From Zoogloea sp. (GTDB lineage: Bacteria > Pseudomonadota > Gammaproteobacteria > Burkholderiales > Rhodocyclaceae): a stretch of DNA of 64,000 bases. A program made the translations under genes and the position numbers. Positions 1 through 7,785 of this stretch are shown piece after piece; the first letter of the stretch is position 1, and each line of letters begins with the position of its first letter. Location of the stretch: NCBI RefSeq assembly GCF_028689785.1, contig NZ_JAQVCN010000001.1:206679-270678 (forward strand), given 5' to 3'. The notes below the pieces were generated by a model. The model had not been told where the DNA came from. It saw nothing but the letters and a program-made list of their open reading frames with translations, and did no database searches.

Positions 1-36
1 ATCAATCTGCCGACCTTCACTTTCAGGCTTCATTTA

Positions 37-90
37 TCTTGACTTCAAGAGAATCATTCACCAGACTTCATTTTATCTTGATATCGAGAT
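37..90. promoter_or_regulatory. Two MarR-type inverted repeats upstream of the EamA exporter gene
   Basis: Two palindromes lie in the AT-rich leader: TCTTGA-CT-TCAAGA at 37-50 (perfect arms) and ATCTTGAT-ATCGAGAT at 75-90 (one mismatch pair). Their centres are 39 bp apart, and both are embedded in similar flanks (CTTCATTT.ATCTTGA). Repeats of the ATCTTGATATCAAGAT kind are known as operators of MarR-family regulators, which often sit next to exporter genes. The regulator itself is not in view and may lie just left of the window. Operator function is an inference. Confidence 0.55.
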
Positions 91-130
91 TTATTCACGC
101 CGTTCTGATCCGGGCCACCTTCTCATCACC

Positions 131-1012
131 ATGTCGAATACGTCCATGCCCTCATCCGCCAAACCCCGCTGGGCGGATATCCTGCTTACCGCCACGGCCC
201 CTGCCATTTGGGGGTCCACCTACATCGTCACCTCCGAACTGCTGCCCCCCGACCTACCCTTCACCGCGGCCCTGATCCGGGTGCTGCCGGCCGGTGTGCT
301 GATGCTGCTGTTCATGGGGCAATGGCCGTCGCGTACCCAGTGGCCCCGTCTGCTGGTATTGGGCGCCCTGAACATCGGCATCTTCCAGGCCCTGCTGTTC
401 ATCGCTGCCTACCGGCTCCCGGGGGGGCTCGCCGCGGTACTAGGTGCCCTTCAGCCCTTGCTGGTGATGGGCCTGAGTTGGAGCATCGACAGGCAACACC
501 CTTCCCGGTCGGCGCTGGCGGCCGGCCTGCTGGGGGTTGCCGGCATGGCGGTCCTGCTGCTGTCGCCTCGCACCGTTTGGGAGCCTTGGGGCATCGCCGC
601 CGCCCTGGCCGGCGCGGCCAGCATGGCAGCCGGCACCTTCCTGGCGCGGCGCTGGCACTTTTCCATGCCGGTCTTCGCCTCTACGGGCTGGCAGCTCTTG
701 GCCGGTGGCGTAATGCTGGCACCGGCAGCCTGGCTGTTCGACGCACCGCTGCCAGCCCTGAGTGGCACCCAGATGCTGGCTTATGCTTACCTGAGCCTAG
801 CCGGCGCCCTGCTCGCCTATGCCCTGTGGTTTCGCGGCATTGCACGGCTGCCCGCCGTCGCCGTATCGTCTCTGGGGCTGCTCAGCCCCCTGGTAGCCGT
901 GGTGCTGGGTTGGGCCGTGCTGGGGCAGGCGATGGGTGCTGGCGCTCTGGTCGGCCTGGTGTTGGTGCTCGGCAGCGTAATGGCGGTGCAACGGGCAGCG
1001 AGCCGGGCCTGA
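131..1012 (+). CDS. EamA/DMT-family inner-membrane transporter (RhaT/YdcZ-like exporter)
   Basis: A 293-residue, very hydrophobic protein with about ten predicted membrane segments, the normal size for the drug/metabolite transporter superfamily. It shows the two-fold EamA organisation: one half near residues 15-145, beginning WADILLTATAPAIWGSTYI, and a second near 155-285, beginning WGIAAALAGAASMAAGTFLA. The WGSTY-type motif after the first helix is typical of EamA repeat 1. Family members export amino acids or small metabolites, but the substrate cannot be read from sequence. The ATG at 131 is chosen because the family N-terminus follows directly. No strong ribosome site is visible. The paired MarR-type repeats at 37-90 suggest repression by a nearby regulator. 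It is convergent with purT, with a 25-nt gap. Confidence 0.9.
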   Translation: MSNTSMPSSAKPRWADILLTATAPAIWGSTYIVTSELLPPDLPFTAALIRVLPAGVLMLLFMGQWPSRTQWPRLLVLGALNIGIFQALLFIAAYRLPGGLAAVLGALQPLLVMGLSWSIDRQHPSRSALAAGLLGVAGMAVLLLSPRTVWEPWGIAAALAGAASMAAGTFLARRWHFSMPVFASTGWQLLAGGVMLAPAAWLFDAPLPALSGTQMLAYAYLSLAGALLAYALWFRGIARLPAVAVSSLGLLSPLVAVVLGWAVLGQAMGAGALVGLVLVLGSVMAVQRAASRA

Positions 1013-1037
1013 ACACACCACCCCAGGCGCGCAATCC

Positions 1038-2252
1038 TCAACCCGCCACTGGCCTGACTTTTCCGGCGGCCAGCTTGGCGCGGCGGCGTGCCTCGTCCAC
1101 ATCCGAGCCGTTGGCCACCGCCACACCCATGCGGCGCCTGGTGAAGGCCTCCGGCTTGCCAAACAGGCGCAGGTCAGTATCCGGCACCGCCAGGGCCTCG
1201 GCCACGCCTTCAAAGGCGATGCCGGCCGCCTCCATGCCCCCATAGATCACCGCCGACGCACCCGGCGCACGCAGGCGAACATCCACCGGCAGGCCGAGGA
1301 TGGCGCGGGCGTGGAGCTCGAATTCGGAGAAACGCTGGGAGCACAGGGTGACCAGGCCCGTGTCGTGGGGCCGCGGGCTGACCTCCGAGAACCACACCAT
1401 GTCACCCTTCACAAACAGCTCCACACCGAACAGCCCGCGCCCGCCCAAGTTGGCGGTGACGGCGCCGGCGATCTCCCGGGAGCGGGCCAGGGCCGCCGGG
1501 CTCATGGCCTGGGGCTGCCACGACTCCACGTAGTCACCCGACACCTGCACGTGGCCGATGGGGTCGCAGAAATAGGTCTGCACCGTGCCACTGGCATCAC
1601 AGGCACGCACGGTGAGCTGGGTGATCTCATAGTCAAAGTCGATGAAGCCCTCGACGATCACCCGCCCCTGGTTCACCCGCCCGCCGGCGGCAGCGTAGTC
1701 CCAGGCTGTTTGCACGTCGGTCGGCCCCTTGAGCAGGGACTGGCCCTTGCCCGACGAGGACATCACCGGCTTGACGATGCAGGGGTAGCCGATGGCCGGC
1801 TGGCCGTCGCTGCCGTCGATGGCAGCCTGCAACTGCTCGAGAGAATCGGCAAAGCGGTAAGGCGAGGTGGGCAGGCCCAGCTCCTCAGCGGCCAGGCGGC
1901 GGATGCCCTCCCGATTCATGGTCAACTGGGCGGCCCGGGCGGTGGGAATCACCTCGGCCAGGCCCTCGGCCTCGATCTGCACCAGCATGTCGGTGGCGAT
2001 GGCCTCGATCTCGGGCACGATCAGGTGGGGCTTCTCCTGCTCCACCAGGGCACGCAGGGCGGCACCGTCGGTCATCGGGATCACATGAGCCCGGTGAGCC
2101 ACCTGATGGCCCGGGGCGTTGGGGTAGCGATCCACGGCAATCGTCTCGACACCCAGGCGCTGCAGGGCGATCAGGACTTCCTTGCCCAGCTCGCCGGAGC
2201 CGAGAAGCATCACGCGCAGGGCGCTGGGGGAAAGAGGGGTGCCGAATTTCAT
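1038..2252 (-). CDS. purT: Formate-dependent phosphoribosylglycinamide formyltransferase (GAR transformylase 2)
   Basis: A 404-residue cytoplasmic enzyme of purine synthesis. PurT uses formate and ATP, through formyl phosphate, to formylate GAR, replacing the folate-dependent PurN reaction. It has ATP-grasp architecture. The N-terminal Rossmann-like domain contains [13 protein letters not shown] near residue 15, and the text [19 protein letters not shown] matches PurT closely. The ATP-grasp core has [16 protein letters not shown] near residue 155, and metal-binding acidic residues lie in [10 protein letters not shown] and [16 protein letters not shown]. Length matches the family (about 392-400). 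The ATG at 2252 lies 30 nt after a TATAAT element. It is a single gene with no operon partner. Confidence 0.97.
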   Translation of the reverse strand: MKFGTPLSPSALRVMLLGSGELGKEVLIALQRLGVETIAVDRYPNAPGHQVAHRAHVIPMTDGAALRALVEQEKPHLIVPEIEAIATDMLVQIEAEGLAEVIPTARAAQLTMNREGIRRLAAEELGLPTSPYRFADSLEQLQAAIDGSDGQPAIGYPCIVKPVMSSSGKGQSLLKGPTDVQTAWDYAAAGGRVNQGRVIVEGFIDFDYEITQLTVRACDASGTVQTYFCDPIGHVQVSGDYVESWQPQAMSPAALARSREIAGAVTANLGGRGLFGVELFVKGDMVWFSEVSPRPHDTGLVTLCSQRFSEFELHARAILGLPVDVRLRAPGASAVIYGGMEAAGIAFEGVAEALAVPDTDLRLFGKPEAFTRRRMGVAVANGSDVDEARRRAKLAAGKVRPVAG

Positions 2253-2281
2253 GGGATCGCTCCGGGAGGGGTGGGGGCGGG

Positions 2282-2287
2282 ATTATA
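2282..2287 (-). promoter_or_regulatory. Predicted -10 element of the purT promoter
   Basis: Read on the minus strand, the sequence is a perfect TATAAT, 30 nt upstream of the purT start codon. No good TTGACA-like box lies 16-18 bp further upstream, so the promoter may be weak or activator dependent. The match rests on the hexamer and spacing only. Confidence 0.5.
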
Positions 2288-2318
2288 CGACCCCCACCAG
2301 AGCCGGGTGATGCCCCTC

Positions 2319-2344
2319 GTGGGGTCGAGTGAATCCGACCCCAC
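2319..2344. repeat. Partial copy of the GGTCGAAT-type palindromic repeat (9-bp stem)
   Basis: GTGGGGTCG and CGACCCCAC form a perfect 9-bp stem around an 8-nt loop whose sequence (agtgaatc) resembles the centre of the repeat ends seen at 42413, 42543, 49812 and 57221. The text to about 2401 keeps faint similarity to the element interior (GCGGGCTCCCG, then CCTGCC) and ends in GGGTCGAACG. It may therefore be a decayed full copy. It sits between the purT promoter and the terminator of the DUF5666 gene. Confidence 0.6.
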
Positions 2345-2401
2345 GGAAGCGCGGGCTCCCGACTCCTGTCACGCGTTCCTGCCTCCCTGCCGGGTCGAAC
2401 G

Positions 2402-2429
2402 AAAAAAACCGGGCAGTTTCCCGCCCGGT
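2402..2429 (-). terminator. Rho-independent terminator of the DUF6502-DUF5666 cassette
   Basis: On the minus strand, ACCGGGC and GCCCGGT pair in a perfect 7-bp GC-rich stem with an 8-nt loop (GGGAAACT), followed directly by seven T residues. This is a textbook intrinsic terminator. It lies about 60 nt after the stop codon of the DUF5666 gene that ends at 2491, so it closes the three-gene minus-strand unit. Confidence 0.88.
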
Positions 2430-2490
2430 CAAGTTGCGACATCATCGTTCGGGGAGGCGCCGGGTACGTTGCCCGGCGCTCCCCGGTATT

Positions 2491-4053
2491 TCAGCGCCGG
2501 CTGCTGCGGTACTGCTTCCAGGATCGACCCGAGCTGGGGTCGAGGCCGCTGTAGGCGTCGGAGTCCTGACGGCCGGAGGTGACGGCGGGGTTGCGGATCT
2601 TGCGGGCAACCAGGGTGCCGCTGCTATCCAGGTAGCCATCCACCACCACGGCAGCGCCGTCGAGGGTGGTGGCGGTGACGCCGGCAAACACGGTCTGGTC
2701 GCTCCACTGGACCTTCTGGGTGGTGGTGCCTGCGGTGGTGAGGGTGAAAGTCTTCGTGGTGCTGTCCACGGTACCGGCAGTACCGCTGGCGCTGCGCATG
2801 GTGTAAGTGCTGGCACGGGTGCAGGCGAGGCTGGAGGCCAGGACCACGTCGGTGCCGCTCTGCACGCTGGCGGTCACCTTCACCACCGTGCCCACTGCCA
2901 GGGTCACACCGGGGCAGGCGGTGGCCAGGTCGATGCCGGCGGCGTCCACCGGCACGCCGCGCACCACGAAGGAACTCTGGTCGGTGAGGCTTTCGATGGC
3001 GCCGGTAAGGCGCACCCGGGCCAGGTCATCGGTGGTGCTGGCCTGGCGCACGCGGAGGGTGGTGGCGGTGATGCTGCCGTCGCTGCCGACGGTGCCGGTC
3101 ACCTGCACATAGGCGCCGCTGGCCAGGGTGGCGCCGGTGGGGGTGACGGTGGCGCTGCCCACCAATACCTTGACGCCCTCGATCTCGAAGCTGCCGGTGG
3201 TGGCGCTGTAGTTGCTCACCAGGCCACCGAGCTGGGTGGTGCCGCTGGTGATGCTGTCGGCCAGGCTGGCGTTGACCACCTTCACCCGGGAAGCGTTGAG
3301 GGTCAGGGTGCTGCCGCTGGCCACCAGGGCGCTGGACGGGCCCCATACGGCGACGGTCTGGTCATTGGCCAGGGTCGCGGTGCTCGGCGCCAGGGTGGCG
3401 GCGGCATAGGACACGGTGAGGCCGTTGATGGCGAAAGTCCTGGCGGTGGTGTCGAGGCCGGCGATCTTGCCCATCACACGCACTGCCGTGATGGCGGCCT
3501 TCTTCTCGATTCGGCTGGCCTGGACCACGTAGGCCCTGGCGGTGCTGTCGTACACCACGCTGCCGTGCACCTCCACCAGATCGGTGGCGGCGATGTCGGT
3601 GAAGGCGGTGTAGCCGCCGCCGTACACTGTAACCACGCCCAGGGTGCTGTCGGTGTTGGCCCTGACAGCCTGGCCGGCAACGCGGAAGCTCAGCGCTGCG
3701 GTGTCGATGCTGCCGCTGGCCACGGCGCCGATCACCGCCGCATCCACCGTCACCCCCGAGGCGCTGCCGCTACCGTCATGGGCCACGCGCACCCGCTGGC
3801 CCAGTTGCAGGGCCACAACGCTGTAGCTGCCATCGGCGTTCTCGACCCGGGTGGTGGCCCGGGCGTCCTCGATTTCAACCCCATCCACATACACGCTGCC
3901 GAAGCCGGTCACCGTGCCACTGGCCGACTGGGCGATAGACGACGAGGCGCCGGATGTGGAACTGCTGCCTCCGCCACCCCCGCAGGCTGCCAGCACGAGG
4001 GCAGACAACAGGGCGGTGGCGCTCAGGGCGCGCGTGAGAATCGGATTGGTCAT
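2491..4053 (-). CDS. DUF5666-repeat lipoprotein (first of two tandem paralogues)
   Basis: A 520-residue predicted lipoprotein. The N-terminus has a hydrophobic stretch ending in the lipobox LAAC (cysteine near residue 24), then a Gly/Ser-rich linker. The mature part is almost all beta-type and repetitive. It opens with TGFGSVYVDGVEIEDARAT, a hallmark of DUF5666, and similar OB-like units recur with GQRVRV, GTVDSTTKTFTL and LVEVHGSVVYDS. Codons are typical of the genome. DUF5666 proteins are widespread in proteobacteria and have no established function. It lies 46 nt downstream of a second DUF5666 gene and is followed by a strong terminator. The two proteins share design but not close sequence, suggesting an old duplication. 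The lipobox suggests the periplasmic face of a membrane; which membrane is not certain. Confidence 0.85.
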   Translation of the reverse strand: MTNPILTRALSATALLSALVLAACGGGGGSSSTSGASSSIAQSASGTVTGFGSVYVDGVEIEDARATTRVENADGSYSVVALQLGQRVRVAHDGSGSASGVTVDAAVIGAVASGSIDTAALSFRVAGQAVRANTDSTLGVVTVYGGGYTAFTDIAATDLVEVHGSVVYDSTARAYVVQASRIEKKAAITAVRVMGKIAGLDTTARTFAINGLTVSYAAATLAPSTATLANDQTVAVWGPSSALVASGSTLTLNASRVKVVNASLADSITSGTTQLGGLVSNYSATTGSFEIEGVKVLVGSATVTPTGATLASGAYVQVTGTVGSDGSITATTLRVRQASTTDDLARVRLTGAIESLTDQSSFVVRGVPVDAAGIDLATACPGVTLAVGTVVKVTASVQSGTDVVLASSLACTRASTYTMRSASGTAGTVDSTTKTFTLTTAGTTTQKVQWSDQTVFAGVTATTLDGAAVVVDGYLDSSGTLVARKIRNPAVTSGRQDSDAYSGLDPSSGRSWKQYRSSRR

Positions 4054-4099
4054 GCTTTGTGCTCCTGGTTTGACTGGAAAAACCGGGGGGCCGCCGTGT

Positions 4100-5566
4100 T
4101 CAGTCGGCCAGCCGCACCCGGGTCAGTCGCAACGTGCTGCTGCCTTGATCCATCACACCCTCAACCTCGACCCGAAGGCCGACCGACAGACTGGCGGGGT
4201 GCTGTTCGAAATAGGTGCGCGCATCCCAACGTGCGGCAAGCAGGGCACCCGAGGCGCTGACCCGCAGGCTGAGGCTGCGATTGACGGTGTCGATGGACTC
4301 CAGGCGGCCCTCGTAGTCGGCACTGGCCGACCCGGAGTAGGACTGACTGCAGCGCACGCTGGCGGCGCTCACCACCCCGCCGCTGGCGGCCAGACTGCCG
4401 CGAACTTCCACGTACACGTCGGAGGCGGCATTCACTGCCCGGCAGGAGGCGTCGATCGCCGTGGCGTCGGCCTGGATGGCCGTGCCCCGCAGGGTGAAGG
4501 CCACGCTGGCGGCGTTCCAGTCGATGCCCCGGGTCACGCCCTTGACCTCGGTGGTGCGGCCCAGATCGCTGCTGCCACGCTGCTTGACGCTGCTGGCCAG
4601 CAGAGTGCCGCCGGCACGGCTCAGCTCCACACAGACGAACTCGCCCCGCGCCAGCGCCGCTTCATCCACGTGCACACCATCCGCCAGTTTCACCCGCAGC
4701 CCCTGCACCACCACCGTGCGGCTGGCCGCGTCGTAGCCGGAAGCAAGGCCGCTGAGGCTCACGCCGGAGGCGGCATCCAGATCGCCGGAGCGGATCTCCG
4801 AGCCGGCCACCCGCAGGGCCACCAGCGGCGTGGCGGCCAGCCCGCTGCGGGCCACCCACACGCGCACCGTCTCGCCAAGGCTGACACGCCCCGCCGGAAT
4901 GCCGTCGACGCGCGTGCCAGTGGCGGCGTTGAGACGCAGGGTACTGCCTTCAAGGGCGCTCACCACCCCGCCGAGGAGCACCGGATCGGGGGCCGTGGCC
5001 AGCCGTTCAAGACGCGTGGCCACCAGCTGCCAGACGCCCTGGACGCTGTCGTAGGCCCAGGCGCCGTGTACCTCCACCTCGCTGCCCAGCTGGATGGCGG
5101 CCGGGGTGGCAAAGCCGTCGAGCACGGTGGGGTTGCTGCGCGTAGCGTCATTGCTGCCGGTGACGATGCGCACCGGCTGGCCCAGCACCTGGAGCACGCC
5201 ATCGGCCCCCGGCACCCGGGTTACCGGGCCAAGCAACTGGGCCTGCACTTCGATGCTGCTCGCCGCCCGGGCCCCCGAATACACCACACGCACGCGCTGC
5301 CCGAGCTTGACCGCCACATTGCGCACGGCACCGCTGGCATCCTCGGCCTGGCGGGTGGCGGCACTGTCGTCGTACTCCACCCCTTCGACGATGACCGACC
5401 CGAAGCCGGTCACGGCCCCGGAGGCCACACCACTGCCACCACTGCCGACGCCCGCCAGGTCGGTGGCGCCACCGCCACCACAGGCCGACACCAGGAAGAT
5501 GACTGCAGCGAGCAGCACGGTGAGGCCACGGGGCACGGCTGCAGACGGGGAGCGACAGGCTTTCAT
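4100..5566 (-). CDS. DUF5666-repeat lipoprotein (second tandem paralogue)
   Basis: A 488-residue predicted lipoprotein with a signal segment LTVLLAAVIFLVSAC ending in the lipobox VSAC, then a Gly-rich linker. The mature protein begins TGFGSVIVEGVEYDDSAAT, aligned in design with the neighbouring DUF5666 protein, and continues with GQRVRVVYSG, EVEVHGAWAYDSV and further OB-like units. Its start codon overlaps the stop of the upstream DUF6502 gene by 4 nt, which implies translational coupling. No enzyme motif is seen. The role is unknown. The linkage suggests that the lipoproteins and the DUF6502 protein act together, perhaps as a periplasmic sensor or scaffold paired with a cytoplasmic regulator, but this is only inference. 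Confidence 0.85.
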   Translation of the reverse strand: MKACRSPSAAVPRGLTVLLAAVIFLVSACGGGGATDLAGVGSGGSGVASGAVTGFGSVIVEGVEYDDSAATRQAEDASGAVRNVAVKLGQRVRVVYSGARAASSIEVQAQLLGPVTRVPGADGVLQVLGQPVRIVTGSNDATRSNPTVLDGFATPAAIQLGSEVEVHGAWAYDSVQGVWQLVATRLERLATAPDPVLLGGVVSALEGSTLRLNAATGTRVDGIPAGRVSLGETVRVWVARSGLAATPLVALRVAGSEIRSGDLDAASGVSLSGLASGYDAASRTVVVQGLRVKLADGVHVDEAALARGEFVCVELSRAGGTLLASSVKQRGSSDLGRTTEVKGVTRGIDWNAASVAFTLRGTAIQADATAIDASCRAVNAASDVYVEVRGSLAASGGVVSAASVRCSQSYSGSASADYEGRLESIDTVNRSLSLRVSASGALLAARWDARTYFEQHPASLSVGLRVEVEGVMDQGSSTLRLTRVRLAD

Positions 5567-6420
5567 CGGGGGGAATCCTCTTCATCGCCCGCCGGAGCGG
5601 CCGGTGCAAGCCCATCCATCGGGGCGGAATAACAGAACATGCCCAGGCGCACGCGGTGATCACCGCCGGCCGGTTCATCCTTTTCGCACAGGGGTACGGC
5701 GGCCTTGACCATGCTTGCCAGCACCTCCTGCCACAGGCGGGTAGCGAGCATCTCCAGCTCGCGGGCAGAGTCGGCCGACAGGCCATCGGCAAACACGCTC
5801 TGTTCGAGAAACTGGCGCGACTCCCCGCTGGTGAGGTTGTGCACCCCGGCGGCCAGGTGGTCGGCCACGCTACCAGCCACCATCCCGCGGGTTTCGTCGT
5901 GCCGGGCGTCAGGCACGAAGGCCGACCTGACCAGGCGCACCTGGCCCTCCGCCTCCTCCGCCACGCCCAGGCGCAGCAGCTCCTGGAGCACCGAGCGAGG
6001 GTGGAAGTCAGTGGACACCGAGCGGGCCAGGGCCTCGAAGGATGGCGCCGGGCCGGCGACGGGCAGCGTCTCGGGCAGTTCACCCGCCAGCCAACGGGTG
6101 GCCACCTGGCTGGCTGGCGTGGGCTTGCCCAGGCGCGCCGCTGCATCGGGCTCATGCAAGGCCGGAGCCAGGGCCCGCACATCCTTGCGGTGCAGGCCCG
6201 ACAGCAGGCTCAGGGCCGAATCGGTGGGCTTGCCCTGGATGCGCTTGAGCTCCTGCTGCGCAGCCTTCAGAAACACTGGCTTCAGCGCCGCGGCGAACTC
6301 CCCGTGCCCCACCCCCGAGCGCAGCAACCAGGTCACCAGCGGCAGCATGACCGTGAGGGCGTGCTGCATCACCGGAGAGGCCGGCGACGACGCGGAGGGG
6401 GGCGCAACTGTGTCAGTCAT
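5563..6420 (-). CDS. DUF6502 family protein, possible HTH-type regulator
   Basis: A cytoplasmic protein of about 285 residues, with no signal peptide. After a disordered Pro/Ser-rich start it has a helical region (PLVTWLLRSGVGHGEFAAAL, then VFLKAAQQELKR) and a winged-helix-like pattern (LSLLSGLHRKDVRALAP) that match my recollection of DUF6502. This domain of unknown function is often found beside DUF5666 genes. The start is uncertain. ATG 6420 fits the domain best, but ATG 6435 and GTG 6450 are in frame, none has a ribosome site, and the upstream ones overlap the palindrome at 6435-6449. The next gene starts inside its stop codon. It is divergent from the subtilase gene. A DNA-binding role is suggested by the fold pattern and the palindrome but is not shown. 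Confidence 0.75.
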   Translation of the reverse strand: MTDTVAPPSASSPASPVMQHALTVMLPLVTWLLRSGVGHGEFAAALKPVFLKAAQQELKRIQGKPTDSALSLLSGLHRKDVRALAPALHEPDAAARLGKPTPASQVATRWLAGELPETLPVAGPAPSFEALARSVSTDFHPRSVLQELLRLGVAEEAEGQVRLVRSAFVPDARHDETRGMVAGSVADHLAAGVHNLTSGESRQFLEQSVFADGLSADSARELEMLATRLWQEVLASMVKAAVPLCEKDEPAGGDHRVRLGMFCYSAPMDGLAPAAPAGDEEDSPR

Positions 6421-6434
6421 GAAATGAGTATACA

Positions 6435-6449
6435 TGGGAAATTTTCCCA
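6435..6449. promoter_or_regulatory. Perfect palindrome at the 5' end of the DUF6502 gene
   Basis: TGGGAAA-T-TTTCCCA is a perfect 7-1-7 inverted repeat in the 112-bp AT-rich space between the DUF6502 gene and the divergent subtilase gene. It overlaps the possible upstream start codons of DUF6502, so a bound protein would block that gene directly. It is a good candidate operator for a divergent regulator, possibly DUF6502 itself. Confidence 0.5.
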
Positions 6450-6460
6450 CTTAAAGTAAT

Positions 6461-6507
6461 TGTCGCACCTGTCGCAATCATCAAAATCGCCTTATTTATC
6501 AAAATCG
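6461..6507. promoter_or_regulatory. Direct repeats in the divergent promoter region before the subtilase gene
   Basis: Two pairs of direct repeats occupy this AT-rich stretch. TGTCGCA occurs twice with a 9-bp period (starting 6461 and 6470), and ATCAAAATCG occurs twice with an 18-bp period (6480-6489 and 6498-6507). Helically phased direct repeats upstream of a gene are typical activator or repressor sites. No convincing -35/-10 pair could be fixed. A good ribosome site, GAAGGAGAT, precedes the subtilase ATG at 6533. Confidence 0.4.
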
Positions 6508-6532
6508 ACACTTTCAACGAAGGAGATACGCC

Positions 6533-7726
<1,194 letters not shown>

Positions 7727-7751
7727 GCGCCCGGGGCGGGGGCCCCGGCAG

Positions 7752-7757
7752 TACAAT
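7752..7757 (+). promoter_or_regulatory. Predicted -10 element before mutL
   Basis: TACAAT sits 28 nt upstream of the chosen mutL ATG. There is no matching -35 box. An in-frame ATG at 7756 overlaps this hexamer, which argues against that earlier start. Confidence 0.35.
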
Positions 7758-7785
7758 GCGGCCCCTGCCGACCGGGAAGCCCGCC

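Noticed and set aside
39..275. A 78-codon frame overlapping the EamA leader and start
   Set aside because: It crosses the operator-like repeats and runs out of frame through the EamA gene. The sequence is a Pro-rich shadow.
2319..2344. Intrinsic terminator
   Set aside because: It lacks a T run and matches the repeat family; a true terminator with T7 lies just 60 bp away.
2329..4260. A 643-codon plus-strand open frame over the DUF5666 gene
   Set aside because: It runs antisense through a gene with a lipobox, domain motifs and a matched terminator. Its Gly/His-rich translation has no features.
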